From Bdellovibrio sp. (GTDB taxonomy: Bacteria > Bdellovibrionota > Bacteriovoracia > Bacteriovoracales > Bacteriovoracaceae), in contig JACPIU010000032.1 of assembly GCA_016187935.1 (NCBI GenBank), positions 1 through 48,077 on the forward strand: DNA of 48,077 bases, written 5' to 3'. Every line of letters begins with the position of its first letter. The first letter of the stretch is position 1. The notes under the pieces were generated by a model that saw nothing but the letters and a program-made list of their open reading frames with translations, did not search any database and was not told the DNA's origin. This document shows, in pieces, positions 35,414 to 44,471 of the stretch. The position numbers and the translations under genes are program-made.

Positions 35414-36033
35414 ATCATGATTCCAAGTCCGATGGACACTGCCATGATTTTTAAATTTTGTGCTGTAGAGGATCCAAGAGCGTTTTTGAGGTTGGAATAC
35501 TGTCCCTCTAAATTGCCAAACCATTTGTAATGAAAATGCCAATCAACTCCTAACGAATATGAAAAGCCGGTGAAATTCAGGTTGACGCTGTTCGAACGCA
35601 AGTCCCGGCTCATAAACTCCATACCGGCATAATAGGCAAATTCGGGTGAGGCCATGAGGGTTGTATTAAAACTTTTGAGGGTCACGCTTGAACCGGCCCC
35701 ATTGATATAAAATTTCCCTCCAAAGCCCAAGCCGTTTAAATTGGAACTTCCATCGGGTTTTATGACGGCAAAATAACTGCCATAAAAGGCCAGTCGACGA
35801 AAAGGGAAAAAAGACATCATGGTTTTCAGGCCATATTCACTGAATTTTTTGCTACCAACGGAAATCTGGGATTGACCGCCTTGTAAAATGAATTGAATCT
35901 TGCTGGATTCAGCTTGGAAAAGTCCTTGCATCGACGGAGCTTCAGCCGCTTCGGTGCCATGTACTCGGAGTATTGCGTAAATGAAAAATCCGATTGCAAA
36001 CCAAACTTTTAAGAACATTTTCCTTTGTCGCAT
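35410..36033 (-). CDS. Exported, probably barrel-like protein of unknown function
   Basis: The 207-aa protein has a signal peptide (MFLKVWFAIGFFIYAILRVHG) and a body of alternating beta strands with many Gly, Ser and aromatic residues, ending AVSIGLGIMI. It looks like a small outer-membrane barrel. Codons 22 to 27 (R-V-H-G-T-E) are encoded by one arm of the inverted repeat bracketing the adjacent transposase. Its ATG lies in the direct repeat TTTGTCGCAT. The 5' end may therefore have been supplied or altered by insertion of that element. Confidence 0.65.
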   Translation of the reverse strand: MRQRKMFLKVWFAIGFFIYAILRVHGTEAAEAPSMQGLFQAESSKIQFILQGGQSQISVGSKKFSEYGLKTMMSFFPFRRLAFYGSYFAVIKPDGSSNLNGLGFGGKFYINGAGSSVTLKSFNTTLMASPEFAYYAGMEFMSRDLRSNSVNLNFTGFSYSLGVDWHFHYKWFGNLEGQYSNLKNALGSSTAQNLKIMAVSIGLGIMI

Positions 36034-36649
36034 GCTAACAATCCTTCATGGGAAGGCCAAATCTAATTCGCATTAACAATTTACCCTATCACATTACTAC
36101 AAGATGTAATAATCGGGAATGGTTTGATCTACCTCTGCAGAGAGTTTGGGATATTTGCATTAACTCGATTGCTGTCGCAAATTTTAAATTCCCTGTGCAA
36201 ATTGAAGCGTTCGTACTTATGAATAATCATTATCATCTGTTACTCTATACCCCAAATGCTGATGTTGATCGATTTATGCACATCTTGAATTCTAACATAA
36301 GCAAACGATTGCGAGAGGAAACTTTGCGGGTAAATCGCATCTTTGGAAACCGTTATTCGTGGATAATAATCCAGGATCAAAATCACTATAAAAATGTAGT
36401 TCGGTACATTTTCCAAAATCCACTTAGGGCCGGGCTGGCAAGTCGCTGTGAAAATTATCCAAATTCCACGCTCTTTTATCAGGTGAGAGGAAGATCGTTT
36501 TCGTTTAAGCTGCCGGATAGATTCAAAGAAGAGATATCTTTAGATTTTCTTAATCAAGAAATGTCTCGAGACGAAATGTTTGAGATTAAATGCAAGTTAG
36601 ACAAAAGGACTAGGTTGTAGTTTGTCGCATAACACCGAGTACATGGCAC
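35954..36649. mobile_element. RAYT-type element bounded by inverted repeats
   Basis: GTGCCATGTACTCGG at 35954-35968 and its exact reverse complement at 36635-36649 flank the transposase gene. Allowing three mismatches the repeat extends to 24 bases (21 of 24 positions). Inside it a direct repeat TTTGTCGCAT occurs at 36024-36033 and 36621-36630. The second copy starts at the first base after the transposase stop. The left inverted arm is inside the coding sequence of the 35410 gene. This is the layout of a REP-associated tyrosine transposase with its palindromes, or of a small insertion unit. Confidence 0.65.
36048..36620 (+). CDS. REP-associated tyrosine transposase (Y1/HUH, IS200-like fold)
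   Basis: The 190-aa protein has the Y1 nuclease fold: N-terminal YHITTRCNNRE, the HUH metal motif in MNNHYHLLLY (H-Y-H, near residue 65) and the downstream helix YKNVVRYIFQNPLRAGL that carries the nucleophilic Tyr. This fits RAYT proteins, which act on single-stranded palindromes and are usually single-copy. It appears complete. Its start lies 15 bases from the divergent 35410 gene, and its stop abuts the second TTTGTCGCAT. Confidence 0.88.
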   Translation: MGRPNLIRINNLPYHITTRCNNREWFDLPLQRVWDICINSIAVANFKFPVQIEAFVLMNNHYHLLLYTPNADVDRFMHILNSNISKRLREETLRVNRIFGNRYSWIIIQDQNHYKNVVRYIFQNPLRAGLASRCENYPNSTLFYQVRGRSFSFKLPDRFKEEISLDFLNQEMSRDEMFEIKCKLDKRTRL

Positions 36650-36662
36650 GTTTCAAAGTGCA

Positions 36663-39600
36663 TTAAAAGCGGAGGGGGAGGAGGGCGTCGCCCATCTCGC
36701 CGGCGCTGTCACCAAAGTTACCCACCATACCTGCGCCTATTTGTCCAAGATGGTTATAACCCCAGCATTTGACGTCATTATTATCCAGGACTGCGCAGGT
36801 ATGATAATAACCTGTCTTGACGTCAATGGCGGTTCGTCCTGTGCCTAGGTTCACATAGGGGAGTAAGTCTCCCATGGTGCCGCCAGCAGTGCCCTTGGCC
36901 GCGGTGGTGTTGAGCCCTAATTGCCCTTGAGCATTGTAGCCCCAGCATTTCATCTTATCGTTATCAAGAATGGCACAGTTGTAGTTGACGCCGCAGGAGA
37001 GTTTTTTAACCGTTCTACCTGTGCCCAGATTGACGTAGGCCAGGGCATCACCCATCTCTCCTGGCGCATCGCCGATGTTATTAGTATTTTCGTAGCCGAG
37101 CTGTCCATTTCCACCATAGCCCCAGCATTTGATCTTATCGTTATTTGTGATGGCACAGGCATGGTAGTTATTGGTACAGACATATTTGGCGGTGAGACCT
37201 GTGCCGAGATCAACGGGTGTAAGTGCTGCCATTTCCCCCACCTGATCTCCAAGATTGTTGGTATGTCCTTGGCCTAAGTTGCCGTAGGGGTTGTAGCCCC
37301 AGCATTTGACGGTGCCATTATCTAAGCGGGCACAGACGCTGTAAGTCCCAACCGAAAATTGAATGGCGGTACGTCCGGCGCCTAAGTTGATGGGTGCGGT
37401 CGTGGGGATGTAGGTATAGTTACTAGTATTGTCCTGGCCTAAATTGCCATAGGGATTGTAGCCCCAGCAACGTAAACTGGTGTCATCGAAGAGCCCACAA
37501 GAAAAGGGTGATTGATAGTCGCCTTCGACATGAACCGCCTTGACCCCGAGTCCCGCGTTCAAGTTTGGAATGCAGCTACCAATTTCTCCAAAGGTGTCAC
37601 CGATCGCCCATTCCGCCGAGTTACTGCCGAGCAGGCGATAGCCACCCTCGTTGTAGCCCCAGCATTTAGTGGTACCGCTATTGCCTATGGCGCAGAATCC
37701 AAGGTAGGTATGGGAGATTTTATTAACATCACCGTTTATCGTTCCCAGGTTGACAGAGGCAAGGCCGCTTCCCATCTCGTTGTATTTGAGTCCTATGGCA
37801 GCTCGACCTGTGCCGTCCTCTCCATATAAGACTCGGCCCCAGCAATAAACTCCGTTTCGGCCGTCCTTTTCAATAACGGCACAATTATTATCTCCATTTG
37901 TCTTGGCGAGTTTTTTGGGGATGGCATTAGTGCCTAGATTGACTGTGAGGAGACTGTCACCCATATCTTCGGGAATCTTGCCAATATCTCTTCGGTGGCC
38001 CAGTCCCAATTGACCCCAGATATTATAGCCCCAGCATTTCAAGCTATCGTCGTTTAGGATGGCGCAGGTCCAATAATTGCCGGCCTCGACTTCTTTTACC
38101 GTTTTACCTGTGCCCAGTGGCACGGCGGTAAGCGTGGCCATCTGCCCTGGGGCAGCTCCACGGTTGACAGTATCACCTAGGCCCAGTTGCCCATAGGCAT
38201 TGTAACCCCAGCATCGTAGAGAATTGTCGTCGAGGAGAGCGCAGACGTGGTAGATGCCCGAGGTGATTTTAACAATCTTTTTGGGCAGGAAGGAGACGTC
38301 AGTTAAATCGGTCAAAGTGGCCATTTCCCCTGCGGCATCGCCGATGGTGTTGGTATTTCCGATACCTAAATTGCCATAGGGATTATAGCCCCAGCAACGG
38401 GCCTTGCCATCGCTGAAGGCCACACAGGTTGAAACCCAACCAGCGCTGATATCAATGACGGTTTTTCCGCCAAAGTTGACGGGGGCCAGTGCGGCCATCT
38501 CACCTGCGGCATCACCTAATTGATCGGTATTATCGTATCCCAACTGCCCATAAGCGTTGTAACCCCAACATTTCACCGTACCACCCACCAGAAGAGCGCA
38601 GGAGTGGAGGTATCCGGCGGTGACTTTGGTCGCCGGCCCGCCTAAATTGACTGGCGGTGTACTATAGATAGGCGGGCTTGCTCCATAGTAACTTGTATTG
38701 TCCTGTCCCAACTGCCCATAGCCGTTATAGCCCCAGCACTTCACATCGCCATTATCCAGCACTCCGCAGAAGTGATAGTATCCGCCTTCTACTTGTACAA
38801 AGGCGCGAGAAGCACCAGGAATGAGCATGGGAATAAACTCACCTAATCTGGCGGGATTAATGCTGTCGCCGCCCCAGTCATAACCATTGGCCGAGTGACC
38901 GCTGTAACCCCAGGCCTTGATAGGGCCATCATCAATGACAGTGATGTCGTCGAGTATGGTGGCGATAGCACTCACACCGGTTGCCGCGACACTGATAGGA
39001 CTGACTTCTGGCGCTAGCGCTAGCGAAGCTGGGAGGAGATTGTCGCCCATATCGGAAGCCTGGTCACCGACTATTGTGCCGTCTTGTCCCATCTGCCCAT
39101 GCTGGTTATTACCAAAGCACTTAACCTCGTTGCTATTGCCCTTCAGAACGCAGGTCGCAAATTGGGATACGGCGATTTGGTTCCAGACGAAATATTCTAT
39201 GGAGGCCTCGCTCGAATATCCCTGCGAGTCCGTAACTCGAATGGTGGAAGTGCCGGGAGTGGCAGGAGCGGTGAAGTTGCCTGCGCCATCAATGGAGCCG
39301 CTCCCCAAAGATACTGCGTAGATGAGAGGCGGTGTACCGCCAACGACAGAGAAAGCGAAAGATGTACTGACGGCAATTTTTTTGGATGTGGGTGAGAGTA
39401 CCGGGCCGGCACCGACATCCACAGTGGCATTGACGATAATTCCACGATTGTCAGTGACACGAATAATGCTCTGTCCGGCAAGTGCAGGAGCGGTAAAAAC
39501 ACCATTGGCATCAATGGAACCGCCACCGCTGGCGATGGCAAAATTATAAGGAGGGTTTCCGCCGGTTACATTGAAGGTGAATGAAGTCGAAACATTGAGC

Positions 39601-39998
39601 TTTTTGGTACTGGGGGTGATGACGAGTTCAGAATCAATGGTCACGAGAGAGTCGGACTGTGCCCCTTTTGAATCAGTAACACGGACGACGGCATTACCGG
39701 GAGACCCTGGAGAGAGATATTTACCAGCGGCCTCTATTGAACCGCCACCTGAGACAAGTGAGAATTGATAGGGGGGTGTTCCGCCTTGAGCATTAAATTG
39801 AAATTCGGTATTGATAAACATCTGCTTGAAGGTCGGCATTATAGTAAGAGGAAAGGGAAGGATCACATCATTAGTAATGATCTTTGTGTTGGTATTTTCT
39901 TTTTCCAATTGCTGAAGATCTTGCTCAGTGACATTACACGACGTCATGAGGCAGATCATGCATAAAATATAAGTTAATTTTAAAACTGACATTCTCAT
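36663..39998 (-). CDS. Lipoprotein with three Ig-like repeats and 14 RCC1-type repeats (copy A)
   Basis: The 1111-aa protein has a lipobox LMTSC (Cys21) and a short Gln/Glu/Asn linker. Three tandem Ig-like repeats of about 75 residues follow (each with GGTPPY/GGNPPY, GGGSI and IRVTD). The rest carries fourteen copies of the RCC1-like unit C-x-x-L-D-x-x-x-x-K-C-W-G-Y-N-x-x-G-Q-L-G, of which two are degenerate. RCC1 units form seven-bladed propellers, so 14 units fit two propellers. Most blades have a Cys pair, suggesting a disulfide per blade in an exported protein. A GTG at 40004 is an alternative start. It lies just downstream of its paralogue, probably co-transcribed. The partner or ligand is unknown. 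Confidence 0.85.
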   Translation of the reverse strand: MRMSVLKLTYILCMICLMTSCNVTEQDLQQLEKENTNTKIITNDVILPFPLTIMPTFKQMFINTEFQFNAQGGTPPYQFSLVSGGGSIEAAGKYLSPGSPGNAVVRVTDSKGAQSDSLVTIDSELVITPSTKKLNVSTSFTFNVTGGNPPYNFAIASGGGSIDANGVFTAPALAGQSIIRVTDNRGIIVNATVDVGAGPVLSPTSKKIAVSTSFAFSVVGGTPPLIYAVSLGSGSIDGAGNFTAPATPGTSTIRVTDSQGYSSEASIEYFVWNQIAVSQFATCVLKGNSNEVKCFGNNQHGQMGQDGTIVGDQASDMGDNLLPASLALAPEVSPISVAATGVSAIATILDDITVIDDGPIKAWGYSGHSANGYDWGGDSINPARLGEFIPMLIPGASRAFVQVEGGYYHFCGVLDNGDVKCWGYNGYGQLGQDNTSYYGASPPIYSTPPVNLGGPATKVTAGYLHSCALLVGGTVKCWGYNAYGQLGYDNTDQLGDAAGEMAALAPVNFGGKTVIDISAGWVSTCVAFSDGKARCWGYNPYGNLGIGNTNTIGDAAGEMATLTDLTDVSFLPKKIVKITSGIYHVCALLDDNSLRCWGYNAYGQLGLGDTVNRGAAPGQMATLTAVPLGTGKTVKEVEAGNYWTCAILNDDSLKCWGYNIWGQLGLGHRRDIGKIPEDMGDSLLTVNLGTNAIPKKLAKTNGDNNCAVIEKDGRNGVYCWGRVLYGEDGTGRAAIGLKYNEMGSGLASVNLGTINGDVNKISHTYLGFCAIGNSGTTKCWGYNEGGYRLLGSNSAEWAIGDTFGEIGSCIPNLNAGLGVKAVHVEGDYQSPFSCGLFDDTSLRCWGYNPYGNLGQDNTSNYTYIPTTAPINLGAGRTAIQFSVGTYSVCARLDNGTVKCWGYNPYGNLGQGHTNNLGDQVGEMAALTPVDLGTGLTAKYVCTNNYHACAITNNDKIKCWGYGGNGQLGYENTNNIGDAPGEMGDALAYVNLGTGRTVKKLSCGVNYNCAILDNDKMKCWGYNAQGQLGLNTTAAKGTAGGTMGDLLPYVNLGTGRTAIDVKTGYYHTCAVLDNNDVKCWGYNHLGQIGAGMVGNFGDSAGEMGDALLPLRF

Positions 39999-40010
39999 AT
40001 TCACTCTAAA

Positions 40011-43000
40011 TCAAAAATTGATCGGGAATAGGTTATCTCCCATCTCATTTGGGGCCTCGCCAAAATATGTATCGGCCCGTCCTTGTCCCAATTGCCCCCT
40101 AAAATTCCATCCCCAGCATTTAACTTCATTTGTGTCGAGAAGTGCGCAGGTGTGATAATAACTTGCTTTAATATCCACTACGGTCCGCCCTGTTCCGACG
40201 TCGACATAGGGGAGTAAATCTCCCATAGTGCTACCGACCGATCCTTTTTGCGCTGTCGTATTAAGACCAAGCTGGCCGTAGCCGTTGTAGCCCCAGCACT
40301 TCAACTTATCGTTATCAAGGATGGCACAGGTGTAGTTGACGCCGCAGGAGAGTTTTTTAACCGTTCTGCCTGTGCCCAGATTGACGTAAGGAAGGGCATC
40401 GCCCATCTCACCGGGAACGTCGCCTCTGTTATTGGTATCTTCATAGCCGAGTTGCCCATTACCGGCATAGCCCCAGCATTTGATTTTGCCGTCGTTCGCG
40501 CCATTCATGAGAGCGCAGGCGTGGTAGTTATTGGTGCAGACATATTTAGCGGTAACTCCGGTGCCAAGATCAATGGGTGCGAGGGCCGCCATTTCTCCCG
40601 CCTCATTGCCAAGAATGTTGGTGTGTCCTTGGCCTAAATTGCCATAGGGGTTATAGCCCCAGCATTTGACTGTACCGTTATCGAGGCGAGCACAGACACT
40701 GTAGGGACCAAGCGAAAACTGAGTGGCGGTGCGACCAGCGCCCAAATTAATGGGAGGCGTGGTGGGGATGTAAGTACGGTTTGCGGTATCATCCTGGCCT
40801 AAATTTCCATAGGGGTTATAGCCCCAGCAACGTAAACTGGTATCATCGAAAAGTCCGCAGGTGAACGGAGATTGATCATTCCCCTCAACTTGGATGGTCT
40901 TGACCCCAATGCCGGCATTCAGATTTGGAATTCCGCTGCCGATCTCACCGTAGGTATCACCAATGGACCATTCCGACGAGTTGCTGCCAAGAAGTCTATA
41001 AGAGGTTTCATTGTATCCCCAACACTTGCTCGTTCCACTTCCAGTGCCGCTCGTGCTAGTTGCACAGTGGCCCAGATAACTTCGCGTGATGGTTTTGCTT
41101 TCTCCATTCATGGAACCAAGGTTGACTGCCACGAGATTACTTCCCATATCGGCGGTCCGAATACCCACAGAACCTCGCATGGTTCCATCTTCTCCATAAA
41201 AGGAGCGCCCCCAGCAGGAAACCTGTTTTGCTCCATCCTTTTCGATGATGGCGCAGGTGTTGTCGTATGAAATACTTCGGACAATCTCCTTAGCTATAGC
41301 GTTGGTTCCGAGATTAACCGCAAGAAGGTTATCCCCCAGATGTGAGGGGTCAGTTCCAATATTGGTTAAGTGGCCCAGGCCCAATTGACCGTAGTTATTA
41401 TAACCCCAGCATTTTAGAGTATCGTCATCCAAGATGGCGCAGGTATGTTCTCCATGAGGGGCCATTTGTTTGACCGTTCGACCGGTTCCAAGAGGGATGT
41501 TGACTAAGGTTCCCATCTGCCCTGGGGCGGTACCGCGACTCACGATGTCCCCTTGTCCCAGTTGTCCCTTATTGTTATATCCCCAACATCTCATGGCATT
41601 GTTATCGAGGATGGCGCAGGTGTGGTAATATCCTCCAGCAATTTTGACAAAAGTTCGACCTGCAAATGAGATTTCGGGCAGTGCTGCCATCTCGCCTGGG
41701 GCATCACCGCGTGAATCCGTACTTCCTATTCCAAGTTGCCCTTGAGCATTGTAACCCCAGCACTTGGCATTTCCATTATCCAAGACAACGCAAGTATGGT
41801 AGCCACCGCCACCTATGTCAGTGGCCGTTCTACCTACGCCAAGATTGACAGGAGCAAGCGCTGCCATCTGCCCGGCCCCTGTGCCGATCCATGTTGTGCT
41901 ATCCTGACCGAGTTCTCCGTTACCATTGTATCCCCAGCATTTAACTGTCCCATTGTCGAGAAGAGCGCAAGCGTGCCAAATTCCCATCGAGACTTTGGTG
42001 GCCGGTCTGCCAAGGTTAACTGCGGGAAGACTGTAAAGGGACGCACCATAGTAGTTTGCTTGGTTATCTTGTCCCAACTGACCGTAGTAGCCATACCCCC
42101 AGCACTTGACGTCCCCGTTATCGAGGAGGGCGCAGTTCTGGTAATAGCCCCCCTCCATCTGAACGATGGTTCGATTTGCGCCAATAGGGACGAAGGGAAT
42201 ATTGTCGCCCATGGAATTGGCCCCAATAGTATCGCCGATTCCACCAAAGCCATTCTGTCCTTGGCCGCTGTACCCCCAACACTGAGCGAGATTGCTTTCG
42301 AAAAGGGCGCATACGCCGATGTAGCTCATAGCAAGCTTGCTTGGAATCTGGTCGGTAGCGAGGATGGTAGGAAGTAAATTATCGCCCATATCGGACGGTT
42401 GGTCGCCGGTCGCCATGCCATCTCTTCCGAGTTCACCATACTGATTACTTCCGAAGCATTTAACTTCACCCGAATTGCCTTTGAGAATACAGGTTGACAT
42501 GTAGGTTGCCGAAATTTGGTTCCAGATGAAGGATTCCACCGTGGCTTCGCTCGAATAGCCCAAAGCATCTGTTACGCGAACTGTTGAGTTTCCGGGAGTG
42601 GCCGGTGCGGTGAAATTACCCGTGCCGTCGATTGCTCCACTGCCTAATGCCACGGCGTAGGTTAGAGGCGCGGTCCCGCCCACCACGCTGAATTGAAAGC
42701 TGGTATTCACAGCCATTTTCTTGGTCGTGGGCGATATGACGGGGCCTAGACCGACATCAACCGCGGCATTGACGATAGTTCCGCGATTGTCGGTGACACG
42801 AATAATAGTCTGAGTGGGAGCAGCGGGTGCGGTATAGACTCCGTTGGAATCAATCGAACCACCACCGCTTGCAATTGCAAAAAGATAGGGAGGATTGCCG
42901 CCGGTTACGTTGAAGGTAAATGATGTCGAGACATTGAGTTTTTTGGTGTTGGGCGTGATAACCAATTCCTCGTCAATCGTGATGAGGGCGTCGGCGGTAG

Positions 43001-43367
43001 AGCCGAATAAATCGGTCACGCGGATCACGGTGTTTCCCGGGGCCCCAGGTGAAAGATACTTACCCCCAGCTTCCTGAGTGCCTGGTCCAGAGACGAGCGA
43101 AAATTGGTACGGTGGTGTTCCCCCTATTGCGGTGAAGACAAATTCGGTATTGGTGAAAATTTGTTTGAAGGCAGGAACGACAGTGAGAGGGGTTGGCAGG
43201 GTAACTTCATTGGTCACCACTTGAGTCTTGGTTTTTGCTTCAGTCTTTTCCAACTGCTCTATGTCTTGATTTTGGATATTGCAACCACCAATCAAAGCAA
43301 TGAATGTCAGGGCAACCGTTACCCTAAATAGGTCCGACAACAATTTATTGCCGCTTTTTAATTTCAT
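40011..43367 (-). CDS. Lipoprotein with three Ig-like repeats and 14 RCC1-type repeats (copy B)
   Basis: The 1118-aa paralogue of the next gene on the strand. The lipobox is LIGGC (Cys29), after a start at ATG 43367 preceded by GAGGG. The frame also opens at a GTG at 43382. The architecture is identical: three Ig-like repeats, then 14 RCC1-type repeats in the same order, including the same two irregular units (CWGRSFYGEDG and CWGYNETSYRLLG). Only about a dozen bases separate its stop from the next gene, so the pair looks like a tandem duplication in one operon. RCC1-like lipoproteins are plausible adhesins or protein-binding propellers; no catalytic motif is seen. Confidence 0.85.
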   Translation of the reverse strand: MKLKSGNKLLSDLFRVTVALTFIALIGGCNIQNQDIEQLEKTEAKTKTQVVTNEVTLPTPLTVVPAFKQIFTNTEFVFTAIGGTPPYQFSLVSGPGTQEAGGKYLSPGAPGNTVIRVTDLFGSTADALITIDEELVITPNTKKLNVSTSFTFNVTGGNPPYLFAIASGGGSIDSNGVYTAPAAPTQTIIRVTDNRGTIVNAAVDVGLGPVISPTTKKMAVNTSFQFSVVGGTAPLTYAVALGSGAIDGTGNFTAPATPGNSTVRVTDALGYSSEATVESFIWNQISATYMSTCILKGNSGEVKCFGSNQYGELGRDGMATGDQPSDMGDNLLPTILATDQIPSKLAMSYIGVCALFESNLAQCWGYSGQGQNGFGGIGDTIGANSMGDNIPFVPIGANRTIVQMEGGYYQNCALLDNGDVKCWGYGYYGQLGQDNQANYYGASLYSLPAVNLGRPATKVSMGIWHACALLDNGTVKCWGYNGNGELGQDSTTWIGTGAGQMAALAPVNLGVGRTATDIGGGGYHTCVVLDNGNAKCWGYNAQGQLGIGSTDSRGDAPGEMAALPEISFAGRTFVKIAGGYYHTCAILDNNAMRCWGYNNKGQLGQGDIVSRGTAPGQMGTLVNIPLGTGRTVKQMAPHGEHTCAILDDDTLKCWGYNNYGQLGLGHLTNIGTDPSHLGDNLLAVNLGTNAIAKEIVRSISYDNTCAIIEKDGAKQVSCWGRSFYGEDGTMRGSVGIRTADMGSNLVAVNLGSMNGESKTITRSYLGHCATSTSGTGSGTSKCWGYNETSYRLLGSNSSEWSIGDTYGEIGSGIPNLNAGIGVKTIQVEGNDQSPFTCGLFDDTSLRCWGYNPYGNLGQDDTANRTYIPTTPPINLGAGRTATQFSLGPYSVCARLDNGTVKCWGYNPYGNLGQGHTNILGNEAGEMAALAPIDLGTGVTAKYVCTNNYHACALMNGANDGKIKCWGYAGNGQLGYEDTNNRGDVPGEMGDALPYVNLGTGRTVKKLSCGVNYTCAILDNDKLKCWGYNGYGQLGLNTTAQKGSVGSTMGDLLPYVDVGTGRTVVDIKASYYHTCALLDTNEVKCWGWNFRGQLGQGRADTYFGEAPNEMGDNLFPINF

Positions 43368-43382
43368 CAAACCCTCGTACAC

Positions 43383-43649
43383 ACGACAGAACTTATCGGA
43401 TATAAAATCGTTTAACCTTAATAAAAAAGGTTAGTTATCAACTATTCTAAGCTGGTTTATTGCTTTGAATTCTTAAGAATTTAGGAGTCTGAGTTTCAAC
43501 TAGTTAGCAAAGGTGATTTTTCGTTCCTAGAGGCAAGTTTTTCCGAGACGCCAAAAAAGCTTGGCACTATTCAGGAAAACTCCGCTTTTTCTCGAAGAGT
43601 CGAAAGTCAAAGGCCTTAGGTCTTTGTATTTTTGCTTTGAGGAAAAAAA
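43383..43649. other. Divergent intergenic region between RCC1 lipoproteins and motA
   Basis: These bases hold no convincing gene. They contain outward promoters for both flanks, but I see no confident sigma-70, sigma-54 or flagellar sigma-28 pair. A short AACCTT/AAGGTT hairpin (43413-43432 region) and an imperfect stem between 43534 and 43563 are present, without T-runs that would make them clear terminators. Confidence 0.3.
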
Positions 43650-44471
43650 ATGATTTCCGCTCTGCTTGGACTTCTTTCTGCCATCGCTATCACCGTGTAC
43701 GCCTGCTTTTCTACCAGTGGGAATCATGCCATCTACTTAGATCGCATGAGCGTTTTGATTGTCGTCGGAGGAACATTATCTGCAGCGTTTATCACCTTTA
43801 ACTTTAAACAACTTCGCTATCTGGCCTGGAGCCTTTCGCGCGTTTTTACGCGAGAAATCTATCATGCCGCGGACATTGTAAAAGAGCTGGTGGAAATTGC
43901 TGATCAACTCAATAAAAATCCTGCTACTGTGAACGGCTTGATTGATGGTGTTTCTCACCCGTTCATTAAGGATGGTTTGCGCTTGGTTGCCAATGACTTT
44001 GATCCTGTCACGATCGAAAATATCATGGTCTGCTCTATCACCGAAAGAAAAAATGCTCACCTGGCCCACGTTGATATCATGCGTGCCCTGGCCAAATATC
44101 CACCGGCCTTCGGTATGATCGGAACCGTTATTGGATTGGTGGCGTTGTTGCAAAATATTAGCGCTGACGGGGGGGTGGCCAAGATTGGTCCCAACATGGC
44201 CGTGGCCTTGATCACCACCCTCTATGGTTTGCTGATTTCCAACTTTATTTTTATTCCTATGGGCGAAAATATCTATAACAAGGTTAAGCGCGATACCCAA
44301 ATTCGCCGCATTATCATGGAAGGCATATTGCTCATACGCAAAAAAGAGGATGCCATGGCTATTCAAGAATATTTAAATAGTTTTCTGCATCCAAATAATC
44401 GGACTGATATTTTGGGAACTACCAATGTCAGTGCCAAGCAAGGAATAAGTAAAGGAAAGAGGGCCGCCTAA
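43650..44471 (+). CDS. motA: MotA-type proton-channel stator protein
   Basis: The 273-aa protein has four membrane segments. The MotA signature lies in segment 3, YPPAFGMIGTVIGLVALLQ, and in segment 4, MAVALITTLYGLLISN. A large cytoplasmic loop lies between segments 2 and 3 (about residues 55-150), the region that contacts FliG in flagellar motors. It forms the ion channel with MotB, whose gene starts at the next base. The ATG follows TGAGGA. Family members that drive flagella and those that drive other machines cannot be told apart from MotA alone. Confidence 0.9.
   Translation: MISALLGLLSAIAITVYACFSTSGNHAIYLDRMSVLIVVGGTLSAAFITFNFKQLRYLAWSLSRVFTREIYHAADIVKELVEIADQLNKNPATVNGLIDGVSHPFIKDGLRLVANDFDPVTIENIMVCSITERKNAHLAHVDIMRALAKYPPAFGMIGTVIGLVALLQNISADGGVAKIGPNMAVALITTLYGLLISNFIFIPMGENIYNKVKRDTQIRRIIMEGILLIRKKEDAMAIQEYLNSFLHPNNRTDILGTTNVSAKQGISKGKRAA

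Noticed and set aside
41736-42377. Long plus-strand open frame of 213 codons
   Set aside because: It lies antisense to the RCC1-repeat gene, whose biased composition keeps other frames open. It has no ribosome site or recognisable domain.
36663-43367. Repeat-rich DNA suggesting a CRISPR array or satellite
   Set aside because: The periodicity follows the coding frames and comes from RCC1-type protein repeats of variable spacing; there are no identical short repeats with unique spacers.
43570-43585. TTGGCAC-like sigma-54 site upstream of motA
   Set aside because: The GG at -24 is not followed by GC at the required distance, so it does not fit the sigma-54 consensus.
43776-44366. Minus-strand open frame of 196 codons
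   Set aside because: It is antisense to motA, which has clear family motifs, and the product has no recognisable features.
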